A stretch of DNA of 64,000 nucleotides. Source: Alphaproteobacteria bacterium (GTDB lineage: Bacteria; Pseudomonadota; Alphaproteobacteria; Caulobacterales; Parvularculaceae). This document shows positions 25,705 through 35,300 of the stretch, piece by piece. The notes beneath the pieces were generated by a model. The model worked only from the letters and a program-made list of their open reading frames with translations. It was not told the origin of the DNA and ran no database searches. Location: the NCBI GenBank assembly GCA_030433215.1, contig JAUIMC010000012.1:49512-113511 (forward strand), written 5' to 3'. Both the position numbers and the translations under genes were made by a program. Position 1 is the first letter of the stretch. Every line of letters begins with the position of its first letter.

Positions 25705-27044
25705 GAGACCGCCTCGCCGTCGACGCCGAGCGCGGCGAGCGCGCCCCGCGCCTTCACAAGGGTTTCATCATATTCGCCTTGCGGGTCCGAACGCAGGGTG
25801 ACGCCCCCGCCCACGGGGGCCGTCACGCGCCGCCCTTCAATAATCAGGGTGCGGATCGCCACGGCGATGTCGGCTCCGCCGCGATCATCCAGATAGCCGA
25901 TGCCGCCGCAATAGGGCCCGCGCCCGACGCCCTCGACGCGGGCGATGGCGTGCATCGCCTCGATTTTCGGCGCGCCGGTGATGGAGCCGCAAGGAAACAG
26001 CGCTGAAAATATAGCCTCGGCGCCCACATCTTCGCGCATCAAGCCGCTGATGCGCGAGACAAGGTGGTGCACATGCGCAAGGCTCATGAGCTCACAGACC
26101 GCATCCTCGCGGATCGTCCCGTCCCGGCAGATGCGGGACAAATCGTTGCGCAAGAGGTCCGCGATCATGATGTTTTCGGCGCGGTCCTTGGGATCATTCA
26201 GAAGATCGCTTGCGAGCAGCGCATCTTCTTGCGCGGTCTCGCCGCGCGGTCGCGTGCCCTTGATCGGTTCAGCGACGATGCGGCGCGCGCCATAGGCGCC
26301 GTCCTCGATGCGTAAAAAGCGTTCCGGCGAATTGGAGACAATCGCGCCCGTCTCATATTGCAGGAGCGCGCCATGAAACGCGTCGCTGTCGCCTGCGAGC
26401 TTGCGGAACAGCTCGAAGCCGGAAACCGGCGCGTCCGCCTCGGCCCGCAATTGCTGGGAGAGGTTCGCCTGATAATAATCGCCGTCGAGAATGTTCTCGA
26501 TCGCCTCGGCGACCGCGGCCCGGTATTGCGCCGCGGAGAAATTCGACGACACGGATTTAAAAAAGGGCGACGCGACAGGCCCGAGTTCGTCTCGCCCCAG
26601 CGCGTCGCGCAAGGCGCGGCAGGCTTTTTCGTCGCGCCCGACCACAAACGCCTTGCGTTTGACGCGCGAAAACAGCGCCGCCGCGTCATAGAGCCCGAGC
26701 GCCACATCCGGCAGCGAAAAGGGCGAGGCCGGCAAGGCAAGGCTGGGCTCGAAAAACCGCGCCGCCTCATAGCCGACAAAACCGAGCGCGCCGGACACGA
26801 AAGGCAGGCCCTCGAACTCCTCGATTTTCGGCAGGCGGCGCTCGGCAAGCGCCGCATCGAGCGCCGGAAACGGGTCGCGCCCGCCCGCCCCGGCGGTCAG
26901 GACCGCCGAAGGGAACGCCGCAATCACCGACCATTCGGCGCGCCGGGAGCGGTCGCCGCCGTGGAGGATATGGGCGTGCGCCTCGCCGGCGAGCGGCGCA
27001 AAAGCGCTGGCCGGGTCGCGCCAATCGATTTCCCATAAAATCAT
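25701..27044 (-). CDS. pabB: Aminodeoxychorismate synthase component I
   Basis: Chorismate-binding enzyme that makes 4-amino-4-deoxychorismate. 447 residues. The C-terminal half carries AEPIKGTRPRGETAQEDALL, with the lysine of the PIKGT motif that marks PabB rather than anthranilate synthase, and later FPCGSITGAPKIEAM and GPYCGGIGYLDD. It is the first gene of a leftward four-gene unit in which all junctions overlap or are within three bases. No obvious promoter was picked in the 135 bases before it. Confidence 0.94.
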   Translation of the reverse strand: MILWEIDWRDPASAFAPLAGEAHAHILHGGDRSRRAEWSVIAAFPSAVLTAGAGGRDPFPALDAALAERRLPKIEEFEGLPFVSGALGFVGYEAARFFEPSLALPASPFSLPDVALGLYDAAALFSRVKRKAFVVGRDEKACRALRDALGRDELGPVASPFFKSVSSNFSAAQYRAAVAEAIENILDGDYYQANLSQQLRAEADAPVSGFELFRKLAGDSDAFHGALLQYETGAIVSNSPERFLRIEDGAYGARRIVAEPIKGTRPRGETAQEDALLASDLLNDPKDRAENIMIADLLRNDLSRICRDGTIREDAVCELMSLAHVHHLVSRISGLMREDVGAEAIFSALFPCGSITGAPKIEAMHAIARVEGVGRGPYCGGIGYLDDRGGADIAVAIRTLIIEGRRVTAPVGGGVTLRSDPQGEYDETLVKARGALAALGVDGEAVS

Positions 27045-27179
27045 CGCGCTTATCTAGCGGCGGGCCGCCGCGAAAGAAAGCGCCGCCCGGGCAGCCAAAC
27101 CCGACTTCCGCGCCGATCAACGCTGGCGCGGGCGCGCAAATCGCCCTAACCGCGTAAGGACGCGAAAGGAGGCCGGGCC

Positions 27180-28304
27180 ATGGCGCACGCCGCCGGAGAC
27201 AATGTGGCGCGCACATTCTACAGCATGGCGGTGGCCGTGCTGTTCGGCTTCATCGTGTATATCGGGCGCGGCGTCCTCATCCCCTTTGTCGTGGCCGTTT
27301 TCCTCAGCTTTCTCATTTTCACGCTGAAAGAGAACGTGAAGCGCATCCCTGTGGTGGGCAATTACATGCCCGACTGGGTCGGCTATCTTTTCGCGTTCAT
27401 CCTGATCGGCCTCGGCATGGTGCTGTTCGTGGAAATCATCCGTTCGAATGTGGAGACCCTGCTCGAGGCCTGGCCGAGCTATGAAGAGCGCCTGCGCGCG
27501 CTCGGCGGCGACGCCATCGGCTTTTTCCGGACCGTCGATTTCGTGCCCCGCGAGCTGTTGGGCGGGGTCGAACAGATCCAGCAATCGGCGCTCGACCTTA
27601 TCCGTCCGCTGCTGTCCCGCGCGGCGGGGAGCCTGCGCTCCCTGACATCCAACTTCCTGACTTTCATTACCGTCTTTTTGTATCTCGTTTTCATGCTGAT
27701 CGAGCGCGGGCGCATTTTCAAAAAGATCACTCTGCTCGGCGCCGATGACCGCCAGCGCAACATCATCAACGAAACCATCGCCGATATCGGCGTCATGGTG
27801 CGCCAGTACATCACCGTCAAAACGCTTTCGAATCTTGTCACCGCAAGCATCAGCTATGTGATCATGCTGATCATCGGCGTTCAGTTCGCAGGCTTCTGGG
27901 CGCTGCTGATTTTCGTTCTGAACTATATTCCGATTTTCGGCGCCGCTTCGGCGATCGCCTTCCCCATCCTGTTGTCGCTGGTGCAACCGGATGGGGGCGG
28001 CGCGCGCATGGCGCTTATCACAGCGGTGAGCCTGATCGGCGCTGAACAGATCATGTCGAACGGCATCGAGCCGCGCATTGTCGGGCGCACGCTCAACCTG
28101 AGCCCGCTTATCGTGCTGTTTTCCTTGAGCGTATGGGGATCGCTCTGGGGCTTTGCCGGGCTGCTCCTCAGCGTGCCGATTTCAGTGACGGTGATGATCG
28201 TCCTGTCGCAGTTCCCCTCGACGCGGCCGGTGGCGATCATGATGTCCGATAATGGCGACATCTCGGAAATCAAACACCCGCTTCAGGCCCCGAAAAGCGC
28301 CTAA
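27180..28304 (+). CDS. AI-2E/PerM family membrane permease
   Basis: 374 residues with about eight helices arranged as in the AI-2E exporter/PerM family. The central soluble segment is between helices 3 and 4, and SLIGAEQIMSNGIEPRIVGRTL is the family signature. Members export signalling molecules or act in ion extrusion; the cargo here is unknown. ATG 27180 has an excellent AAAGGAGG ribosome site. It converges with oxyR; the two stops overlap by four bases. Confidence 0.9.
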   Translation: MAHAAGDNVARTFYSMAVAVLFGFIVYIGRGVLIPFVVAVFLSFLIFTLKENVKRIPVVGNYMPDWVGYLFAFILIGLGMVLFVEIIRSNVETLLEAWPSYEERLRALGGDAIGFFRTVDFVPRELLGGVEQIQQSALDLIRPLLSRAAGSLRSLTSNFLTFITVFLYLVFMLIERGRIFKKITLLGADDRQRNIINETIADIGVMVRQYITVKTLSNLVTASISYVIMLIIGVQFAGFWALLIFVLNYIPIFGAASAIAFPILLSLVQPDGGGARMALITAVSLIGAEQIMSNGIEPRIVGRTLNLSPLIVLFSLSVWGSLWGFAGLLLSVPISVTVMIVLSQFPSTRPVAIMMSDNGDISEIKHPLQAPKSA

Positions 28305-29197
28305 TTCATTACTTTTTTGAGCTCTTCGGCCAGGGTGATCGCCTCCTCCTTGCGCCCCGACCCATGGCGCCAGGCGACGCCGATCCGCCGCGACGGGACC
28401 GGTTTCGCAAAGGGAAGGATTTTCAACCCGGCGCTTTTGGCAAGCCCTTCGCGCACCGCCATGTCCGGCAATAGCGTCGCGCCGAGACCGGCCTTCGTCA
28501 TCTGCGTCAGCGTGAACAGGCTGGTTCCGCCAAAGGACGCATTCGCGTCGCGCTCGCGCAACTCGCAGGCGTCGATGGCGTGCTCGCGCAGGCAGTGTCC
28601 ATCCTCAAGCAACAGCAGTTCGCATCCGCGCAGATCGTCGCGCTTCACGACCTTCTTGTCCGCAAGCGGATGATCCGGCGCGCAGGCGAACCAGAACGGG
28701 TCCTCGCCGATGTCGATGAAATCGACGCCCGGCAGATCATACGGGAAAGCGAGGATCGCCGCATCGACAAGACCGGCCGCCAGCCGCTCAGCGAGCGTCG
28801 CCGTCAGATCCTCGCGCAGATAAAGCTCCAGCTTCGGAAACGCTTTCTTCAACGCCTTCGCCGCCTTGGGCAGAAGGAAAGGCGCGATCGTCGGAATAAC
28901 GCCCAGCGTGAACGGTCCTTCCAGCGGGTTGCGCCCGCTCGCCGCGCGCACGAGATCTTCCGCGCCGGCAAGCAGCGCCGGGGCGCGCGAAGCAACCTCC
29001 TCGCCCGCCGGGGTGAGCGCGAAAGACCGGGTGGAGCGGTCCACGAGCTGCTGGCCGGTGAGCGCCTCCATCTCCTTGATGGCCGAGGAGAGCGTCGATT
29101 GCGACACGAGGCAGTCGTCGGCGGCCTTGGAGAAGGACTCGCGGCGCACGAGCGCCATGAAGAATTGAAGCTGGCGGAGTGTCGGCAAGGGCGTCAT
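28301..29197 (-). CDS. oxyR: LysR-type peroxide sensor OxyR
   Basis: Hydrogen peroxide-sensing transcription regulator, 298 residues. The LysR helix-turn-helix is in the first 60 residues (FSKAADDCLVSQSTLSSAIK). The redox pair is visible in LLLEDGHCLREHAIDACEL, two cysteines nine residues apart as in E. coli OxyR. It is divergent from ahpC-ahpD with 158 bases between, the usual OxyR regulon arrangement, so it very likely controls them and itself. Confidence 0.95.
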   Translation of the reverse strand: MTPLPTLRQLQFFMALVRRESFSKAADDCLVSQSTLSSAIKEMEALTGQQLVDRSTRSFALTPAGEEVASRAPALLAGAEDLVRAASGRNPLEGPFTLGVIPTIAPFLLPKAAKALKKAFPKLELYLREDLTATLAERLAAGLVDAAILAFPYDLPGVDFIDIGEDPFWFACAPDHPLADKKVVKRDDLRGCELLLLEDGHCLREHAIDACELRERDANASFGGTSLFTLTQMTKAGLGATLLPDMAVREGLAKSAGLKILPFAKPVPSRRIGVAWRHGSGRKEEAITLAEELKKVMN

Positions 29198-29224
29198 TTC
29201 ATTGGCCTTTTCGGCTTTTCGAGA

Positions 29225-29275
29225 TAATCGGTTAAATCGATATAATTCAGAAATATAATCTATTTGATTAATTTT
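29225..29275. promoter_or_regulatory. AT-rich oxyR/ahpC divergent control region
   Basis: The 158-base gap contains an AT-rich patch unlike the rest of the window. TATAAT occurs at 29241-29246 and again at 29254-29259, so the heptamer ATATAAT repeats with a 13-base step. A CTAT half-site follows at 29260-29263. This fits a promoter overlapped by an OxyR binding site, but neither a full ATAG-N7-CTAT pair nor a convincing -35 box was found, so exact boundaries are open. Confidence 0.4.
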
Positions 29276-29355
29276 CCAAGAGCGTTATGTACCCCTTGCG
29301 GCTCGCGGACAGAGCCCTCAAAGAGATTATCTTGAACGCAAAAAAGGAGACCTCC

Positions 29356-29901
29356 ATGTTAGGCGTCGGTGACAAACTTCCCGATTTTTCCGTTGTTGGC
29401 GTAAAGCCCGGCTTTAATGCACATGAAGAAAACGGCGAGTCCGCTTTTGAACCGATCACGCAGGACAGTTTTTCCGGCAAGTGGAAAGTTATCTATTTCT
29501 ACCCGAAAGACTTCACCTTCATCTGCCCCACCGAGATCGCCGAATTCGGCCGTCTCGCCAAAGAATTCGAAGACCGCGATGCGATCGTCCTCGGCGGCAG
29601 CACCGACAACGAGTTCTGTAAGCTCGCATGGCGCCGCGATCACCCGGATCTCGACAAGCATCCGGCCTGGTCCTTCGCCGACACCACGGGCTCGCTCGTT
29701 GACGGCCTCGGCGTTCGCTCCGAAGAAGGCGTCGCCCTGCGCGCGACTTTCATCGTCGACCCGCACAATGTGATCCAGCATGTCACGGTCAACGGCCTCA
29801 ATGTCGGCCGCAACCCGGCCGAAACACTGCGCATCCTTGACGCGCTTCAGACGGACGAGCTTTGCGCCTGCAACCGTCCGGTCGGCGGCGACACGCTCTA
29901 A
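29356..29901 (+). CDS. ahpC: Alkyl hydroperoxide reductase C-type peroxiredoxin
   Basis: Reduces hydrogen peroxide, alkyl peroxides and peroxynitrite. 181 residues. The peroxidatic cysteine is in DFTFICPTEIAEF and the resolving cysteine in the tail DELCACNRPVGG. The start is ATG 29356, with AAAAAGGAGA 6 bases upstream; an in-frame ATG at 29287 lies inside the leader and is not favoured. It is paired with ahpD rather than ahpF, so the electron path is probably via AhpD. Confidence 0.96.
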   Translation: MLGVGDKLPDFSVVGVKPGFNAHEENGESAFEPITQDSFSGKWKVIYFYPKDFTFICPTEIAEFGRLAKEFEDRDAIVLGGSTDNEFCKLAWRRDHPDLDKHPAWSFADTTGSLVDGLGVRSEEGVALRATFIVDPHNVIQHVTVNGLNVGRNPAETLRILDALQTDELCACNRPVGGDTL

Positions 29902-29913
29902 CCAAGACGACAG

Positions 29914-29954
29914 AAGGGCGCGCGCGGCCGATAAAGCGCCGCCGCGCCCTTTTT
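29914..29954 (+). terminator. Hairpin with T-tract between ahpC and ahpD
   Basis: AGGGCGCG pairs with CGCGCCCT around a GC-rich inner stem, and five T residues follow. It lies 12 bases after the ahpC stop and 27 bases before ahpD. This is a plausible intrinsic terminator or attenuator, giving more ahpC than ahpD message. Confidence 0.75.
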
Positions 29955-29980
29955 GCATCCGGATTTAAAAGGAGAAAAAA

Positions 29981-30511
29981 ATGAGCATTGACGCGCTACG
30001 CGATCAAATCCCCGATTACGCCAAGGATATTCGCCTCAATCTCGGCACCCTCTCTTCCGAATCGAGCCTGAGCGATCAGCAAAAATGGGGCGTCTTTCTC
30101 GCTTCCGCCCTCGCCGCCGGTAATGCGACGGTCATCAAGGCCATCCTCGCGGAAGTGGAAGACAAGCTGTCGCCGGAAGCGCTGACGGCCGCCAAAGCCG
30201 CCGCCGCGATCATGGGCATGAACAATATTTATTACCGCGCGACGCACCTGATGTCGGCGAAAGACTACGCCTCCATGCCGGCAAAGCTCCGCATGAACGT
30301 CATCGGCAATCCCGGAGTCGACAAGATCGATTTTGAACTCTGGTCGCTGGCGGTATCCGCCATCAATGGCTGTGGCATGTGCCTCGACGCCCATGAAAAA
30401 GTCGTGCGCAAGGGCGGCCTTTCCACCGACCAGGTGCAGGCGGCGCTCCGCATCGCCGCGTCGGTCAACGCCGCCGCCGCAGTCCTCACGGCTGAAGCGG
30501 CGCTCGCCTAG
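29981..30511 (+). CDS. ahpD: Alkylhydroperoxidase AhpD
   Basis: CxxC reductase that recycles AhpC, 176 residues. The active site is [19 protein letters not shown] with the Cys-x-x-Cys and the following His. It has an AAAAGGAGAAAA ribosome site. It lies behind ahpC, separated by a terminator-like hairpin. In mycobacteria AhpD takes electrons from lipoamide; the donor here is not shown. Confidence 0.95.
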   Translation: MSIDALRDQIPDYAKDIRLNLGTLSSESSLSDQQKWGVFLASALAAGNATVIKAILAEVEDKLSPEALTAAKAAAAIMGMNNIYYRATHLMSAKDYASMPAKLRMNVIGNPGVDKIDFELWSLAVSAINGCGMCLDAHEKVVRKGGLSTDQVQAALRIAASVNAAAAVLTAEAALA

Positions 30512-30523
30512 ACGAACTTAAGA

Positions 30524-31513
30524 TCATCCGCCGCCTGACGCCGGCCTGTGCGCGACCAGGGTCCAGGCGGCGGGTTTCAAAGGATCGCCGAGCTCCAGAA
30601 CGCCGGGCGGCGCTGTTGTCAGCCCGGCGGCGCGCAAGCGATCAGCAAGTCCCGCCATATCTTCCCTTGATTGCGCCGCCTTGATCATCGAAATCATGCG
30701 ATGCTCATAGGCCTTCAACTCAAACTCCCCGCGACTGAGCCACGCCCGGATGTCATCCGGCGCATAAGCATTGATCCGCTGATACATATGCGCGAGATCC
30801 GCACAGAGGCGCTCAAAAAAAGCACGCGCCATGCTCGGCGGGCTTTCATCGAGCAGAGACTTGGCCGCCTTGACCGTGGGCCTGAAGGCTTTGTCGGCTT
30901 CGGAAAATTTCTCGCGCGGCGCCTGCCCTGAAAGCACGGAAAAACCGGTCTCGAACACGTCGCGCGCCTGCGCCAGCAGGCCGATCTGTTGCGCTTTAAC
31001 CGCGACCTCAAGATTGGCGGCGCATTCCGCCTCGATGCCTCCGCCTTTCAAATGGATGACAGCGGCGAAAACGCCCCCCGGCGCCAGAATGCGCGCAGCC
31101 TCGCCAAAAGCCTCCGGTCCGGCATATTCCAGCCCGAACTGGCTGGCCGCAATGTCGTAAACGCCGGCCGGCAGCGGCAGGGCCGACGCGTCCGCAACGA
31201 AACCCGCAGCGGCGTCGACCGTTTTGCACAGACTTCGAACCGCCGCCGGGGCATAATCGGTACAATGAATATCAAGGGAAACGCCCGCCGAATCGGCCAT
31301 TTCCGCAGCTCTTATGGAGACCGCCCCGGCGCCGCAGGCAAGGTCAATCATCAAGCGCGGCTTTTCGTTGAGGCGTTCGGCGAAAAACGCCGCCCAGAAA
31401 CGGTCAAGCGCTTCGCCTTTCGCGCCGCCAGCCAGCGACTGGTTTGCGGATTCGGCGCCGGTCCAGTAAGCGCTCCAGCTTTGCGCGTCTGTTGTGTTTT
31501 CGGGATCAGCCAT
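30524..31513 (-). CDS. Class I SAM-dependent methyltransferase
   Basis: 329 residues. SAM motif I is LMIDLACGAGAVSIRAAEMA, and a later AARILAPGGVFAAVIH strand fits motif III. The C-terminal 150 residues are helical and not from a family I recognise, so the substrate is unknown. Its end lies 12 bases from the convergent ahpD. The gene upstream (31580-32167) is on the same strand, 66 bases away. Confidence 0.75.
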   Translation of the reverse strand: MADPENTTDAQSWSAYWTGAESANQSLAGGAKGEALDRFWAAFFAERLNEKPRLMIDLACGAGAVSIRAAEMADSAGVSLDIHCTDYAPAAVRSLCKTVDAAAGFVADASALPLPAGVYDIAASQFGLEYAGPEAFGEAARILAPGGVFAAVIHLKGGGIEAECAANLEVAVKAQQIGLLAQARDVFETGFSVLSGQAPREKFSEADKAFRPTVKAAKSLLDESPPSMARAFFERLCADLAHMYQRINAYAPDDIRAWLSRGEFELKAYEHRMISMIKAAQSREDMAGLADRLRAAGLTTAPPGVLELGDPLKPAAWTLVAHRPASGGG

Positions 31514-31579
31514 GACGGCGCGACGATATCGACCAGCCCCTCTTCCGACAAGCCGCGCAAGGATCAGCCGGGACGGCGC

Positions 31580-32167
31580 CTACTCAATACGCTCTACGCG
31601 AATGGAGCGTTTTGAGGACCGCAGGCGCAGGAAATGCGAGCCGAACAGTCCCTTTTTGAGGATGACCGGCACGCCCTCGCTCGTCGCCCGCGGCAAAACC
31701 AGCGTTTCCGAATCGCCCGGGATCTGACGCCACACCTGACCGTTGTCCAGCGTGATAATATATTTGCCGCTGCGCGTGAACTGCAGGCCGGTTAAAAGCG
31801 CGCGCAGCTCTTTCTTGTCTTCCTCACGCTCTTTACTGGCCAGGTCCTCCGCGCCGAAGCTGTCGTCTGTCTCTTCTTTCGGCAGATCCTCCGCGCCGAA
31901 ACTATCGTCAACAGCGGCCACAGTCTCGCCGCTAGGCGCACGGCCCTCTTCGCGCATGGCCGGCGGCGCCTCGGCGGAAGCGAGCGCGCCCGCCTCGTCC
32001 AGAAACGCCGTCGCGTCGTTGAAACATTGCAGGCGCTCGTCAGCGTCGCCGATCGCGCGGCAGTCTTTAATGGCGCCGAGGTCCTGCGCCGCCGCGCCGT
32101 GTCCCGCACAGAAAAAAAGGGCGGCCGCGAGCGAGCCAACAACCCTGATAATATGGCGTTTTCTCAT
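31580..32167 (-). CDS. Exported protein of unknown function with a duplicated 14-residue unit
   Basis: 195 residues. A signal peptide ends in HGAAAQ near residue 28. A short cysteine pair follows (KDCRAIGDADERLQCFNDA), then a charged linker in which DDSFGAEDL appears twice, 14 residues apart. The C-terminal domain, about 75 residues, has the pattern IITLDNGQVWRQIPGDSE and ends in a basic beta-rich segment. Proteins of this outline are common hypotheticals in alphaproteobacteria; I cannot assign a role. Probably periplasmic. Confidence 0.7.
   Translation of the reverse strand: MRKRHIIRVVGSLAAALFFCAGHGAAAQDLGAIKDCRAIGDADERLQCFNDATAFLDEAGALASAEAPPAMREEGRAPSGETVAAVDDSFGAEDLPKEETDDSFGAEDLASKEREEDKKELRALLTGLQFTRSGKYIITLDNGQVWRQIPGDSETLVLPRATSEGVPVILKKGLFGSHFLRLRSSKRSIRVERIE
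31841..31909 (-). repeat. Two-copy in-gene repeat (42-base period)
   Basis: The codons for DDSFGAEDL occur at 31883-31909 and at 31841-31867. The two copies are similar but not identical at DNA level (for example CTATCG versus CTGTCG read on the plus strand), so the duplication is not brand new. The unit lies in the linker of the exported protein above. Confidence 0.8.
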
Positions 32168-32302
32168 GACGGGATCACTCCTGATTGGTCTTCACTGTCT
32201 GGCGTCTGTCTTAGCACGGACTGCGCACAAGATCACCGCATCCATACCGCAATCGCATCTGTATTTTGCTTGCGTCAGCAGCCAGCGGACTGAGCGAGGG
32301 GC

Positions 32303-32336
32303 ACAAAAAACTGCGGGCCCCGAAAGGGGCCCGCAG
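32303..32336 (-). terminator. Intrinsic terminator after the TonB-dependent receptor gene
   Basis: An 11-base-pair stem (CTGCGGGCCCC with its complement) is closed by a GAAA loop on the plus strand and followed, reading leftwards, by six T residues. It starts 30 bases after the receptor stop. Very strong predicted terminator. Confidence 0.9.
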
Positions 32337-32365
32337 CTCGATCATCGTTATGTCTTTGGCGCCGC

Positions 32366-35300
32366 TTAGAAGCGGAAGTTCGCGCCAACAAACATGAACC
32401 GGCCGATGTCGTAGGTGCCCGGGAAGGTGTTCCCGTTGCCCGTACCGGTGCCCGCAGAGGTGAACAGCGGCGGATCGTTGTCCAGCAGGTTGTTCACGCC
32501 AGCGCGGAGATTCACGCTCTCGGTGACCTGAAGGTTCGCCGAAAGGTCGAGGTAGCTGTAGGAGTCGAAACCAGGCTCCAGCTCACTACCGCTGATGTTA
32601 TCCACCGACGTCTGGAAACGCCAGGTCACGGCGAGGTCGATGTTCGCCGGCGTTCTCCACATCGTAAGGAAACGGTGACGGTAAGACGGGTTCACCGCAA
32701 CAGTCGCGTCCTTACAGGCAACGCCGACAAAGCCCGCGCATTCGATTGGGTCGCCACCCGGGAAGGGCGTGAAGTCCTTCGCGATGAGGTAGGTCGAAGC
32801 ATAGTCGAAGCTGATGCTGCCGAGATCGCCGCCGCCGGTGACGTCAGCCAGATCCATGGAGTAACGGGCCTGGAAGTCGATGCCGGAGGTTTTGAGCGAC
32901 GCGATGTTGATATACCGCCCTTCAAAACCAGAGTCCGTGACAATGCCGGACCGCAAGGTGCCGCCAGGGCCGCGCGCGATCTGATCGCAGAACAACGCAT
33001 CGCCAGTTTCAAGACATTCGGTCAGGATCGTTTGAGCCGAAATGCCTTCACTGATGTAATCGTCGACAGAGATGCTGAAATAGTCGACGCTGACCGAAAG
33101 GCCGGGAACCGAGCTAGGCGTGAAGAGAACGCCGCCCGTCCAGGTGTCGGATTTTTCCGGCCGGAGGTCAGGTCTGCCGCCCGTGAGGGACTGCGTCTGA
33201 CCCGAGATAACGTCGGAAATCATCCCGTATTGCATGGCCGTAACGCCCGTATTCATACAGGCGGCAAGGCTGGCGGTCGGCGCCGCGGTAGCGCAGGGAT
33301 CGTAGATTTCGTTACCCAAGCTGTTTTCGCCCGCATCAAGATCCGGAAGATCCGTACCGGCGCCTTCGAACAGTTCGATCACGTTCGGCGCACGCACCGC
33401 ACGCTGGAACTGCCCGCGGAAGCGAATGTCCGGGGTCGGCAGCCAGTTAAGCTGAAGACCGAAGGCATGCGTCTTGAAGCTGTTCGTCGTGTCGTTACCA
33501 GCAACAGAGTAGTCCGAGAAACGGTACTGCCCGTTGAAGCTCAACTCTTCGAAGAACTCGCGCTCCGTGACAATCGGAACCTGCATCTCAGTGTAGAGCT
33601 CAAGCGCCTTAACCGAACCGCTGGTCAGAACCGTCGGCCCGCCGACGCCGGTGAAACCGCCGTCCGCGCGCTGGCTGATCTGGTCCGGCTGAGCCTTAAG
33701 GTTGTCCTTGCGCCACTCGATGCCGGCGAGGAAACCGACGCCGGCGTCCGTCCACGGCATTTTCCAGCCATATTCGCCAAGGTCGGTCTGAATGTTGCCG
33801 CCGGTGACGATCTGCTGGGTTTCGCCGGTGGTGATGCCGACGCCCTGGATGTAGTCAAGGGCTTCCTGCGTGACGAGGCTTTCGCCGTTCGGACCGCGCT
33901 GGAAGATGTTGTAGGGAACGCAGCCATTGTCGCGCGCGTCGGCGTCGATACACTGCAGACCGCCATCGCCATCATCTTCGACCAGAAGCGCGTTTTGAGC
34001 CTGGTCGATCAGGAAGTCGTTGGTCGAAATGTCGATGTCGGAGGTTTTGGAGTACTGGAAGAAGGTTTCCCAGGCCCAACCGCCGAGATCGCCGCGAAGA
34101 CCGGTGACGATGCGAAGCGCGTCGTTGTCGAGGTTCGAGTTCCGCGGTCCGCCTTCGACGTTCCGGTGCGATGCGGTGAGCGGTGAGTCATCCCCATCGA
34201 ACTCGCCCATCTCATTTAACAGGTCGCCCTTGATGACGCCGTTCGCAATATCCGACGCCGTACAGCCAAAGACGTCCGAGCGGAGATTGAGGCCGCCATA
34301 GGTGCTCGTGTCGATCAGCGGGTTGTCGCAATTGATCGCCCAGCCGCCGAACGTCGCCGACGGCGCGATCTGCGCGTCGGAGTTGTTCTGAACGTAACCG
34401 AAATCGGCGAACGCTTCGATATTGTCCGTGATCTCATAGTGACCGCGCGAATAGATCTGGAAACGTTCGGACGGACGCTGGAAGTAGTTCAGCGGGCCGA
34501 AGTTGTAGGTCTGTGCAGGACCGCCAGCATATTCGACGATCGTGCCGTCTTCCAGCTGGAAGGCGTCGACATTGTCGCCCATGGTGTTCGTACCGCCGAA
34601 GAGACGGAAGTTGCCGGAGCCGGCGCAAGCAAAGCCGCCGGATGTACCCGGACCAGAGCCCGGCCCCATCGCACAGGCGGAAACCGAACGGTTGTCCTGT
34701 GTGATCGCCTCAACCGACTCGTAGGAGGTGAAGAGGGTCACGTTGCCGCGGCCGTCCGCCGTGTTGGCGCCCATGGTCAGAGCGAGGTTGATCGATTCGC
34801 CGTCCCAGACGCCGTCAGCCACAGGCTGTGAGCCCGCCGCTGCGATGCTGTTCAGGAAATCGTTGCCGTTGCCAGCCTGGTTGATGCCGCCGAGGACGTC
34901 GAGTTCAACGCCTTCGAAGTCTCTTTTCAGGATGAAGTTGGCAACGCCCGCGACCGCGTCCGAACCGTAAACGGCCGAGGCGCCGCCGGTCAGGATGTCG
35001 ACGCGCTCGATGAGCTGGGTCGGGATGAGGTCGACGTTCGGCGCCGAAGTTGCAGAGTCGCCATAGGGAAGACGCTTGCCGTCGATCAGGACCAGGGTCC
35101 GGATCGGCCCGATGCCGCGAAGGTCGAGCTGCGCGGTGCCGGTGGCGCCGTTGGAGACTTCGGTGGTCTGACCAGCAGCAAGCTGCGGCAGGACGTTGAT
35201 GAAGTCTTCGATGCGGACCGCGCCGCGAATGTCGACTTCTTCGTCCGTGACGCTGAGCACCGGGTTGGCCGAAGACAGGTTGGGGTTGGTCATCAGGCGG

